28,069 bases of DNA. Origin: Actinomycetota bacterium. GTDB taxonomy: Bacteria; Actinomycetota; Thermoleophilia; Gaiellales; Gaiellaceae. A program made the translations under genes and the position numbers. Below, in pieces: positions 7,149 through 14,876 of this stretch (position 1 is the first letter of the stretch; each line of letters begins with the position of its first letter). The notes under the pieces are model-generated. The model did not search any database. It was not told the origin of the DNA and saw nothing but the letters and a program-made list of their open reading frames with translations. Location of the stretch: the NCBI GenBank assembly GCA_005885085.1, contig VAXY01000086.1, positions 1 through 28,069 of the forward strand, in the 5' to 3' direction.

Positions 7149-7433
7149 TCAGGACTTCATGCGCATGGCGACGTCGTACTTCGTCACCGACGTGCGTTGG
7201 CCCGGGGTGTCGCCGGCCGGCATCGCGTTCAGCATCTCGTCGGCGGTCTTGTAGTCGTCCTCCGACTCGAACATCAGGATCACCATCGACTTCTCGGTGT
7301 CCGGGTCGTGGAGCGCGATCATCTCCGACGCGGGAAATCCCTCCGGCGGCTGCCCTTCGTCCATGTCGCGTTCCATCTGCTGCATTCGGTCCTTGCTGAC
7401 CCCGTCGAACGTCACAACGCGTGCGAGCGCCAT
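7149..7433 (-). CDS. Small ABM/ferredoxin-like fold protein
   Basis: A 94-residue soluble protein. The pattern of an N-terminal strand (ALARVVTFDGV), a helix rich in charged residues, the phrase EMIALHDPDTEKSMVILMFESEDDYKTADEMLNAMP and a C-terminal VTKYDVAMRM resembles small dimeric alpha-beta barrel proteins of the antibiotic-biosynthesis-monooxygenase (ABM/Dabb) superfamily that are widespread in Actinobacteria. No catalytic residue can be assigned. It is preceded on the minus strand by GGGAGG 7 nt before the ATG. It follows the 3' end of the large Ig-repeat gene by 33 nt on the same strand, but with its own ribosome site. Confidence 0.7.
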   Translation of the reverse strand: MALARVVTFDGVSKDRMQQMERDMDEGQPPEGFPASEMIALHDPDTEKSMVILMFESEDDYKTADEMLNAMPAGDTPGQRTSVTKYDVAMRMKS

Positions 7434-7466
7434 TCGAGCCTCCCTGTCGATTGACGCAACCCTACG

Positions 7467-10400
7467 TCAGTTGACTTTGACGCGCACGAGTGCGTGGGCG
7501 GTGCCGCCTTCGCCGCTCGCATCGAACATCAAACGGTAGGCGCCTCGGTTGAGGCGGCGCGGCAGCCTCACGCGAACGGTGTTGGCACCGGCATGCAGGG
7601 TCCCGAGCCCAACGCGCTTCAAGAGCCGCCCGCGGCCGCTCAGCAGACGCGAACGTACGACCGCGGAGGTCGACAGCTCGACCCGCAGGCGCAGCAGGCA
7701 CGTCCGGTGGCACGTGACGCGGCCCGGGCGGACGCGGACCGCCAGGGGCGTGCCCTTGGCCGCAGCCATCATCACGCGCACCGAGCTTCCCTGCTCCGCC
7801 AACGCGGGCGCGGTCGGATCCTGGCTCGTGACGAACATCGGAATCGAGGCGAAGCCGACTGCGTCGCGCCGCAACCCGAGTCCGCGGGCGGAGGTGGCGC
7901 CGAGCGCGTGCGCCCAGTCGAGCCCGAGCAGGTTGGGCACGCCGACGAGGACCGGCGACATCGCGCCGACGTTCCCCGCCATGTCGACCGCGACGACGGA
8001 AAACGTGCGCGTGTCGGCGCCGTCGAACGGGCCCATCTTGACCTCGAACTCGGTGCTGCCGAAGTTCTTCCACGGCGTCCCGTTGACGAAGAGGACGTAG
8101 TTCGCGATCACGTCGTTCGGCGGGTCCCACCGCAACGTGAGGCCGTCGTCCGCCACGACGCCGTTGAAGTGCGGCGGCTTGGCCGGAGCAACCGTGTCGA
8201 GATGAACCGAGCGCGTGCTCGACCACGCGGAATAGTTGCGTGCGCTGTCGTGCGCCCGTGCCTGCCAGTACCAGAGGCCGTCACCGGGCTGCGTCGCGGG
8301 AGACCAGGCGGTCTCCGCGCCGTTGACGAGCGTGTCAGACGTGCCACTGCGTACGACGCCGACGCAGAGCGGGTCGGAGCAAATCCTGAAGTCGATGCTG
8401 CCCGTCCCGGCGAACGACGCCTTGCTGAACGTCCCCTCCAAGACGAGGCGGTTCACCCACGCGCCGTCGGCCGGCGAGCCGCTCGCGGGGACCGAAGGAG
8501 CGGCTGTGTCGAGCTGGAAGCTGTGTGTCGCGCTCCAGGCGGAGAGGTTGCCCGCCGCATCTTGTGCACGTGCCTGCCAGTGATACGTCCCGTCCGCGAA
8601 CGCAGCGGGCGTCCACGAGGCCGTCCCGCGGCTCGAGACAATCCCCGAGGTGGTGGACTGGACGACCGGCGCGCAGGCCGCGCCTGCCGGCGCCGAGTTG
8701 GAGCAGACCTGGAACTGCACCGTGCCGGTGTCGCCGCCGGCCGTCGCATCGTCGAACGTCGCGCGCAGCTGCGGTAGTGCGTTCGTCAGCGTCGCATCGG
8801 CTGGACTGGCCAGCGAAGGCGTCGACGGCGCGACGCTGTCGATGGCCCACGTGTACGACGCGGGGCTCGTGTCCACATTGCCGGCCTGATCCGTGGCACG
8901 CACGTCGAACGTGTGCGAACCGTCCGCCAGGGCCGTGTAGGTCTTCGGCGTCGAGCACGACGCGTACGGCCCGCCGTCGAGCCGGCAGTCGAACGTCGAC
9001 CCGGCCTCGTTCGAGGCGAGGTCGAACGTGGCCGTCGTCGACGACGTGTTCGCCGGCGGCGTGGTCGGGCCGATCGAGGTCACCGGCGGCGTCGTGTCGA
9101 CGGTCCACGTGTACGAAGCCGGGCTCGGATCGATGTTCGTCGCCGTGTCGGTCGCCCGGACCTGGAACGTGTGGCTGCCGTCGGCCAGCGCCGAATACGT
9201 CTTGGGGGTGGAGCATGACGTGAACGAGGCGCCGTCGAGGGAACACGCGAAGGTCGAGCCGGCCTCGTTCGACGAAAAGTCGAACGTCGCCCCGGTCGCC
9301 GTCGTCAACAGGGCGGGATAGCTCGGGCCGATCGACGTGTCCGGCGGCGTTGCGTCGATCGTCCACGAGTACGAGGCCGGACTGACGTCGACGTTGCCGG
9401 CGGGATCGATCGCCCGGACCTGGAAGGTGTGTGCGCCGTCGGCGACGCCCGCGTAGCTCTTCGGGCTCGAACAGGACGTGAAGCCGGCTCCGTCGAGATT
9501 ACACTCGAAGCTGGAGCCGGACTGGGTCGCGGTGAAGCCGAAGCTCGGGGTCGAGGTGTTCGCGAGCGACGAGGGCTGTGACGTGATCGATGTGTCGGGC
9601 GGGACGGTGTCGATCGTCCAGCCGTAGCTCGAGGCGGTGCCGGCGTTGCCGGCGAGGTCGGCGGTCGCCTTCACGTAGAACGTGTGCGACCCGTCGCCGA
9701 GCGGCCCGTACGAGTACGGGCTGGTGCAACCCGCCCACCCGGCACCGTCGACATGGCACTGGAAACCAGTCACCGACTCGTTGGCGCTGAAGGCGAACGT
9801 GCCGCTCGACGCGTTCGAGTTTGCGGAGGGGCTCGAGTCGATCGACGTCGTCGGCGCGACGTTGTCGATCACGAAGCTACGCGAGGACGTCCAGGCCGAC
9901 GGCAATCCACCGCTGTCCTGGGCCTGCGCCTGCCAGTAGTACGTCCCGTCCGAAAGACCCGTCGGCGTCCAGGTCTTCGTGTCGCCGTTGTTCGCCGCCA
10001 TCGCGCCCGAGTTCTGAAGGGGCGAACCGCACCCCGAGTCGGAGCAGAGCCGAATGGTGAGGTTCCCCGGGTCACCCTCTGCGTCGGCGTACGTCGCGCT
10101 CAGCGTCGGAATCGCTTGCGTGTGCAGCGCATCGGCCGGCGATGCGAGCGTCGCCGAGGCAAACCCGTTCGGTGTCGGATGAACGGTGACCGCGTTCGCC
10201 GGATCGTAGGGCAGGATCGTCAGCGAACTCTTCGATCCACCGCCGCTGGCGTACGCCGCTGTCTGGTGACGCCAGAACTGAACGCACATATGATCGGTCT
10301 TCGCCAGCACCGTCGCCGTGGACGTCGTGGCGGAGACGGTGAACGTGTTCGTCGTGCCAGGCGTGTTGATGAGGTTGCCGGCTCCATCCGTCGGCGGAAC

Positions 10401-11279
10401 GATGGTCGCCGTGGGAACGCCGGAAGCATTGACCACGTACATCGCGACGGTGAGCCGCGCGACGGCAGACGCGTTCGACCCGCCGGCGGCGCCCGACTTG
10501 ATCCGCGCCTGGAACGTCCACGTGCCGGCTGGGAGCGTGACCTCGCCGTCGCCGTCGACGGTCCAGCCGCCGCAGACGCCGGGTGTCGAGGTGCTGGGCA
10601 CAAGCGAGCCGGCGGCTGCGGATGCGGACGAATACACGACACCGGGCGTGAAGTCTGCGTAGCCGGTCGCGCCCGTCGGGGCACGGTTCTCCGACTGCGG
10701 CAAGACGAGGCTCGAGCTTCCTCCCGCATCGACGAAGGACGTCGAGGTCGCCCCCCCGGCCGGCGTTACGAGCGTGTAGCTCGTGGCCGTCGTGGTGCCG
10801 AGGAACAGCCGGTACACGAGTGAGCCGACTGCGACATTGGAAACGGTGACGGAACCATTGGCCGGGACGCTGCTGACTTGGACCGCGGTGCCGCCGGTGC
10901 GCGCGCTGCGGTTGACGGCCACGGCGATGTAGAGGTAGTTCCCGGCGGCGAGCGTGCCGCTGCCGGCGACGCCGGCGGCAAGGGTCGGATTCGCCGGGGC
11001 ACCCGGACCGGAGGACGTCAGCAACTGGAAGCTGTTCGGCGTCGCGATGCCCGACGCCGGGCCGTCCAGGTACAGCGTCCCCTGATAGCTCGCGACGCCG
11101 GCGCCCGAACCACCGACGAGCAGCGTCAACACGACCGCGACCGCTGCTGCGAGAACGGCGGGCAGCCTCAAGCGACGGTGCCGGAGGCCCGAGGCGCTCG
11201 GAGGATCGCCAGATGTCCGCAGTGTCATAGTTGCCATCACGCGCGCGTACACGTACGCGCAACGCTCCGGCCTCTTCAT
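7467..11279 (-). CDS. Large secreted Ig/FN3-repeat protein with C-terminal PASTA-like domain
   Basis: A 1270-residue exported protein. A hydrophobic segment at about 40-60 (LPAVLAAAVAVVLTLLVGG) acts as signal peptide or anchor. After an N-terminal beta-rich region come a DGTYYWQAQAQD-type FN3-like module, four Ig-like modules of about 85 residues (PPDTSI, NEAGSTFxCxLDG, SxCSTPKTYxALADGSHTFQVRATD, SPASYTWTID), then two or three further FN3-like modules. Each Ig module holds two cysteines about 8-9 residues apart, probably a disulfide. Residues 1114-1173 (VPNLLGLDWAHAL onward) match the PASTA domain, which in other proteins binds peptidoglycan or beta-lactams; the last about 95 residues form a basic beta-rich tail with a CHRTC pair. 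Likely a cell-surface or matrix protein. The start is uncertain: ATG 11237 gives a more ordinary signal peptide. No Shine-Dalgarno fits either. Confidence 0.85.
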   Translation of the reverse strand: MKRPERCAYVYARVMATMTLRTSGDPPSASGLRHRRLRLPAVLAAAVAVVLTLLVGGSGAGVASYQGTLYLDGPASGIATPNSFQLLTSSGPGAPANPTLAAGVAGSGTLAAGNYLYIAVAVNRSARTGGTAVQVSSVPANGSVTVSNVAVGSLVYRLFLGTTTATSYTLVTPAGGATSTSFVDAGGSSSLVLPQSENRAPTGATGYADFTPGVVYSSASAAAGSLVPSTSTPGVCGGWTVDGDGEVTLPAGTWTFQARIKSGAAGGSNASAVARLTVAMYVVNASGVPTATIVPPTDGAGNLINTPGTTNTFTVSATTSTATVLAKTDHMCVQFWRHQTAAYASGGGSKSSLTILPYDPANAVTVHPTPNGFASATLASPADALHTQAIPTLSATYADAEGDPGNLTIRLCSDSGCGSPLQNSGAMAANNGDTKTWTPTGLSDGTYYWQAQAQDSGGLPSAWTSSRSFVIDNVAPTTSIDSSPSANSNASSGTFAFSANESVTGFQCHVDGAGWAGCTSPYSYGPLGDGSHTFYVKATADLAGNAGTASSYGWTIDTVPPDTSITSQPSSLANTSTPSFGFTATQSGSSFECNLDGAGFTSCSSPKSYAGVADGAHTFQVRAIDPAGNVDVSPASYSWTIDATPPDTSIGPSYPALLTTATGATFDFSSNEAGSTFACSLDGASFTSCSTPKTYSALADGSHTFQVRATDTATNIDPSPASYTWTVDTTPPVTSIGPTTPPANTSSTTATFDLASNEAGSTFDCRLDGGPYASCSTPKTYTALADGSHTFDVRATDQAGNVDTSPASYTWAIDSVAPSTPSLASPADATLTNALPQLRATFDDATAGGDTGTVQFQVCSNSAPAGAACAPVVQSTTSGIVSSRGTASWTPAAFADGTYHWQARAQDAAGNLSAWSATHSFQLDTAAPSVPASGSPADGAWVNRLVLEGTFSKASFAGTGSIDFRICSDPLCVGVVRSGTSDTLVNGAETAWSPATQPGDGLWYWQARAHDSARNYSAWSSTRSVHLDTVAPAKPPHFNGVVADDGLTLRWDPPNDVIANYVLFVNGTPWKNFGSTEFEVKMGPFDGADTRTFSVVAVDMAGNVGAMSPVLVGVPNLLGLDWAHALGATSARGLGLRRDAVGFASIPMFVTSQDPTAPALAEQGSSVRVMMAAAKGTPLAVRVRPGRVTCHRTCLLRLRVELSTSAVVRSRLLSGRGRLLKRVGLGTLHAGANTVRVRLPRRLNRGAYRLMFDASGEGGTAHALVRVKVN
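8825..9865 (-). repeat. Four tandem Ig-module repeats of about 255-265 bp
   Basis: Within the large secreted-protein gene, four consecutive segments repeat the phrase encoding PASYTWTID-TPPDTSI and the module LDGxxxxxCSxPKTY-ALADGSHTFQVRATD. The second to fourth copies are close at the DNA level; the first, nearest the N-terminus, has diverged. Such repeats can expand or contract by recombination. Confidence 0.75.
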
Positions 11280-11466
11280 CGGCGCCTGCAGGCGGAGGCT
11301 TGATTCCTCCGTCGAGTGCGGCCTTCCCTCGAAGGAGGGATTCAGACGACCGTACCCCGAACGGGGCAGGAACTCGTCACGAGGCCCTCCTACGTTGCGT
11401 CTTGCCTAATTGGCCTTTCGACTGCGGCCCAGCGGGGACACCTCGCGGGTGGAAGGAGTTTTGTAG
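11280..11466. other. Divergent intergenic region with four short hairpins
   Basis: 187 bp separate the Ig-repeat gene from the subtilase gene. Four small stem-loops lie in a row: CGGAGG/CCTCCG (11293-11311), TCCCTC/GAGGGA (11325-11340), CCCCG/CGGGG (11355-11366) and CTCGT/ACGAG (11373-11383). No known riboswitch consensus was recognised. The region must hold at least one promoter for each direction, but no convincing -35/-10 pair was found. GGAAGGAG at 11451-11458 is the ribosome site of the subtilase, 8 nt before its ATG. Confidence 0.45.
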
Positions 11467-13088
11467 ATGCGGCACGACCGAAGTATTCGAAGAGGCGTGC
11501 GTGCGAACGCGCTCTGGGGACGGCGCGGGGAATCTCGCTCGAACGCACTCTGGGGAAGCGGCAAGCGCGGCATGATCATGCTCGCCCTGGCGGCGATGCT
11601 GGTCGTCCCCGTGGCGGGTAGCGCTTCGTCGATCAACTCCGGCCCCGGGAAGACGTCGGCCTTCGTGCCGGACAACCTCCTCGCCGAGGCGGCGGCGTCG
11701 CCCCTGCAGGAGTTCGACGTGATCGTCCAGGGCACGCGTGACCGTTCGCCGTCCGACACCGGCAAAGAGGTGACGAACTCGAACGGCAAGCTCAAGCGAA
11801 GCTTCCTGTCGGTCGACGGCGTCGAGGCGTCGATCACCGGCAAGGACCTGCTGAAGCTGGCGACGGACTCGCACGTGGCTGCGATCACACGCAACGTGAC
11901 GGTTCGCGCGACCTCGTATCAGGACTCGACGATGTGGCAGGACTCGACCGACATGTCGATCCTCCAGAACGCGTTCGATCCCGCGACGGGTGCGATCACG
12001 GGCCCTGCTCCGCAGGCGCCTGCGATTGCGATCGTCGACTCGGGTGTTCAGGCTCGCGCCGACTTCGGCGGCCGTCTCGTCGCGAGCGTGAGCATGTGCT
12101 CGCTGTGCACCGATGGTGCGACGGGCGACGGCGAAGGTCACGGCACGATGGTCGCCGGCATCGCGGCGGGCTCGGGCTCGTATGCGGGTGGCGCTCCGAA
12201 CGCGCCGATCGTCTCGATCCGCACCGCTACCGGCGACGGCCAGTCACGCACGAGCGACGTCGTCGCGGCGGCAGACAGCAGTACAACATCCGGGTAGCGA
12301 ACTTCTCACTGGCCGGTGCGACCGACACGAGCGTTCGGTTCGACCCGCTCGACAAGGCTGTCGAAGCCCTGTGGCTGAACGGGATCGTCGTCGTCGCGGC
12401 GGCGGGCAACCACGGCCAGGGCCATGCGGTCAGCATGTCGTACGCACCCGGGAACGACCCGTTCGTGATCACGGTCGGCGCGCTCGACCAGAACGGGACC
12501 TCCGACCCGAGCGACGACACCGTCCCGAGCTGGTCGGCGCACGGCAAGACGATGGACGGCTTCTCCAAGCCGGACCTCTCGGCGCCGGGCAGGTACATGA
12601 TCGCACCGACGCCTATGGACGGCTCGATCGCGAAGACCGCGCCCGACCGCGTCGTCTCGTCCGGCTACATCTGGATGTCGGGAACGTCGTTCTCGACGCC
12701 GGTCGTCTCTGCAGCGGCGGCGCAGATCCTGGCTCGCCATCCCAACTTCACCCCGGATCAGGTCAAGGGCGCGCTGATGCTCGCGGCCAACTACCTCCCG
12801 GGTGTGGACGGGTATGCCGGCGGCGTCGGCGAAATCGACGCAGGCGTTGCGTCGACGATCGACGCCCCGCCGAATCCGAACGTCGGGCTGTACCAGTTCG
12901 TCGCGCCGGATGCGACCGGCGGGCGCTCGTTCAACGCCGCAAGCTGGGCGTCGTACCTGGCGACCGGCGCCTCGTGGGCGCAGGCCAGTTGGAGTGACGC
13001 GAGCTGGGCCGAGGCGAGCTGGGCCGAGGCAAGCTGGTCGAGCAACGTCGACAGCATGACCTCCTCGCTCGCGACCTTCGCCGAGTAA
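11467..13088 (+). pseudogene. Secreted S8 (subtilisin-like) serine protease with Trp repeats, frame-disrupted
   Basis: An exported subtilase. From the well-placed ATG 11467: two NALWG motifs (residues 14-18 and 26-30) ahead of a hydrophobic segment (36-52), a propeptide-like region (about 80-148), then the catalytic Asp in IAIVDSG (D191) and His in GEGHGTMVAG (H225). After DVVAAAD (residue 270) the frame is lost and stops at 12297. The continuation is one frame over: YNIRVANFSLAGATD, the oxyanion-hole region with AAGNHG, and the catalytic Ser in SGTSFSTPVVSAAAAQIL, to the stop at 13088. Subtilases of this type carry about eight residues between AAAD and YNIRV (usually starting with a Trp); only 5 nt remain here, so some 19 nt appear lost. 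The C-terminus has five Trp pentapeptides. Either a recent pseudogene or an assembly deletion. Confidence 0.85.
12969..13043 (+). repeat. Five tandem ASW-x-x pentapeptide codon repeats
   Basis: Five consecutive 15-bp units encode Ala-Ser-Trp followed by Ala or Ser and a polar or acidic residue, close to the C-terminus of the subtilase. A sixth ASW lies shortly upstream. The last three units are nearly identical in DNA. Confidence 0.85.
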
Positions 13089-13114
13089 CCCGCGACAGTC
13101 GAAAGGCTTCACCA

Positions 13115-13143
13115 AGAGGACGCCGGCTTTGCCGGCGTCCTCT
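13115..13143. terminator. Terminator hairpin after subtilase gene
   Basis: AGAGGACGCCGGC (13115-13127) and GCCGGCGTCCTCT (13131-13143) are perfect 13-bp arms with loop TTT, 27 nt after the subtilase stop. There is no long T-run, but such stems end transcription in high-GC actinobacteria. It may serve both convergent genes. Confidence 0.65.
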
Positions 13144-13150
13144 ACTTCTG

Positions 13151-13179
13151 GGGGTCTGACCCCTCCGGGGTCAGACCCC
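13151..13179. repeat. Palindromic intergenic element, 13-bp arms
   Basis: GGGGTCTGACCCC and GGGGTCAGACCCC are perfect complements with a 3-nt loop TCC. Each arm is itself nearly palindromic (GGGGTC..GACCCC). It lies just beyond the 3' end of the M14 gene (minus strand), beside the separate terminator at 13115-13143. It may be the M14 terminator or a copy of a dispersed REP-like element. Confidence 0.6.
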
Positions 13180-13192
13180 GGCGGTTCCTCGC

Positions 13193-14875
13193 CTACCCCA
13201 GCGTGATGCGGCGCCGGACCGTGCCGGCCCGCTGGTGGCGGGCTTCGAGGCCGATCTCGGTGCCCGACGGCGCTTCGATCACCCACTCGAGCTTGGCGAG
13301 ATCAGTGGTCGACTCGTCGTTCGCCCACCACGTCGTCGAACGTTTCTCGACGCGCCCCTTCAGCTGTCCGACCTCCGTCTTCACCTCGCCGCCGACGAGG
13401 CGCGCACGGTCGGGCAGCTCGAGCTCGACCTCGAGGTCGCGCACGGCCTTGCGCTCCAGCGCCTTCTCCGATACGTTCGTCGGCAGCCAGCCCGAGTTCT
13501 GCACCACGAGCCGGACGAGGAAGGAGCTCTCGCCCAGCCGATCGACGTCCAGGGACCGGAGCTCGAGCAGCGGCGAGATCAGCGCGTGGAACACCGCCCA
13601 GTCGGAGTGCGGCGCCACCTCCTGCTCCAGCCGGTCGAAGGGGACGTTGAACCAGTAGTTGATGATGTCCCACCCGCCGAGCTCGACCTTCCCGAGCTCG
13701 GGGTGGTCGAACTCGTACCAGTCGACGTAGGCGGCGGGATAGTTCTGCTTCGCCCAGCGGAGGAGCGTGACGTCGTCCTCGACCGGATGCTCGCGGATCC
13801 AGTCCGTGAAGTGGTAGTCCGACAGGCCGGCTTGGCGCTGCGGGCTCCAGAACTCGGTTGTCCACGAGAAGAGGCCGAGGTGGTCGTACATCCAGTCATG
13901 GGCGCCGCCCTTGATCGTCTGCTTCGGGTCGTACTTGAAGTCGTGGAACACGGAGACCGCCGGGTACCCGGTCAGCTCCGTGCCGCGCGCGCCGATGATC
14001 TGGTAGGCGCGGAGGTCATTCGTCGGGAAGTCGTCGTCCGGACGGCCTGCGTAGGGACGGAGGTGCACGCCGCTGAACGTGTGGTACGCGATGTGGCCGG
14101 TGATGTTCGGCCGTTCCGTGACGGCCTCGACCATCGCGCGCACCTCCGGCTCCGAGGTCGGGTACGGCCCCGCTCCGCGCTGTTCGTGCTCGGGTGCCCA
14201 TTCGGCCGGGAAGTTGCGGTTCAGATCGAGCCCCTCCACCGGCCACGGCACCTTGATCTGGACGCCGTCGTAGTTCTGCAGGCGCCCTTCGGCGAGCAGC
14301 CGGTAGAACGGGCCGTCGTCCGGCCCGTCGACGGGGTCGCGCCGGATCAGCAGGCTCTTCTCCTCCGGGTGCGCGCGCCAGGCTCCATTGGGGTCCTCGA
14401 CACGCATGTCCAGCACACGGCCGTCGCCGTCGAGGTCCTCGACCTTCAGTCCGTCCTCGGGCTCGTCGCGCGGATACGGCCGCACGCTGGAGCGGATGAA
14501 CCGTCGCTCCTGCAACCCGCGCTCCGCACCGTCAGGGTTCAGGCGCGGGATCACGTAGAAGACCCGCGTGTCGACTACGCGCGTGACCTGATCGTCGTGT
14601 CCGTGCCGCGTCAGCAACCGGTGAATCAGATGGAGCGCCGCGGTGCAGCCCGTCCACTCCATCGAGTGGATGTTCGCCTCGATCAGGAATCCGGGCTTGT
14701 CGGCGTGTGGTCCGGTGTCCGCGTTCGTGACGGTGACGAGCCAGATGTGACGACCCTCGTACGACTTGCCGATCGACTCGAGCGCGCAGAGTCTCGGAGC
14801 CTCCTCCGCCCAGGCGCGCAGGATCTCCGTGAGCTCGTCGTACCCGTAGAAATGGTCGAACGCGACCGGCCGCAA
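13193..14875 (-). CDS. M14-family zinc carboxypeptidase
   Basis: A 560-residue metallopeptidase. The M14 zinc ligands are visible: H70 and E73 in NIHSMEWTG and H265 in AYHTFSGV; the NRNFP motif at 219-223 matches the substrate-binding Asn-Arg pair, and the catalytic Glu is E341 in TTEFWSP. The catalytic domain runs to about 400, followed by a beta-rich C-terminal region (about 440-560). An insertion between about 125 and 210 (DLDGDGRVLDMRVEDPNG) resembles that in other long M14 members. There is no signal peptide, so action in the cytoplasm is likely. The start is a TTG right after the stop of the M3-like gene (TGAGTTG); no better start is nearby, so the two are probably co-translated. Substrate unknown. 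Confidence 0.9.
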   Translation of the reverse strand: MRPVAFDHFYGYDELTEILRAWAEEAPRLCALESIGKSYEGRHIWLVTVTNADTGPHADKPGFLIEANIHSMEWTGCTAALHLIHRLLTRHGHDDQVTRVVDTRVFYVIPRLNPDGAERGLQERRFIRSSVRPYPRDEPEDGLKVEDLDGDGRVLDMRVEDPNGAWRAHPEEKSLLIRRDPVDGPDDGPFYRLLAEGRLQNYDGVQIKVPWPVEGLDLNRNFPAEWAPEHEQRGAGPYPTSEPEVRAMVEAVTERPNITGHIAYHTFSGVHLRPYAGRPDDDFPTNDLRAYQIIGARGTELTGYPAVSVFHDFKYDPKQTIKGGAHDWMYDHLGLFSWTTEFWSPQRQAGLSDYHFTDWIREHPVEDDVTLLRWAKQNYPAAYVDWYEFDHPELGKVELGGWDIINYWFNVPFDRLEQEVAPHSDWAVFHALISPLLELRSLDVDRLGESSFLVRLVVQNSGWLPTNVSEKALERKAVRDLEVELELPDRARLVGGEVKTEVGQLKGRVEKRSTTWWANDESTTDLAKLEWVIEAPSGTEIGLEARHQRAGTVRRRITLG

Positions 14876-14876
14876 C

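Noticed and set aside
8825..9865. CRISPR-like array
   Set aside because: Repeats are about 260 bp, in frame and coding for Ig modules, with no spacers.
11280..11466. c-di-GMP or other known riboswitch in the subtilase leader
   Set aside because: The consensus core segments were not found; only unassigned short stems are present.
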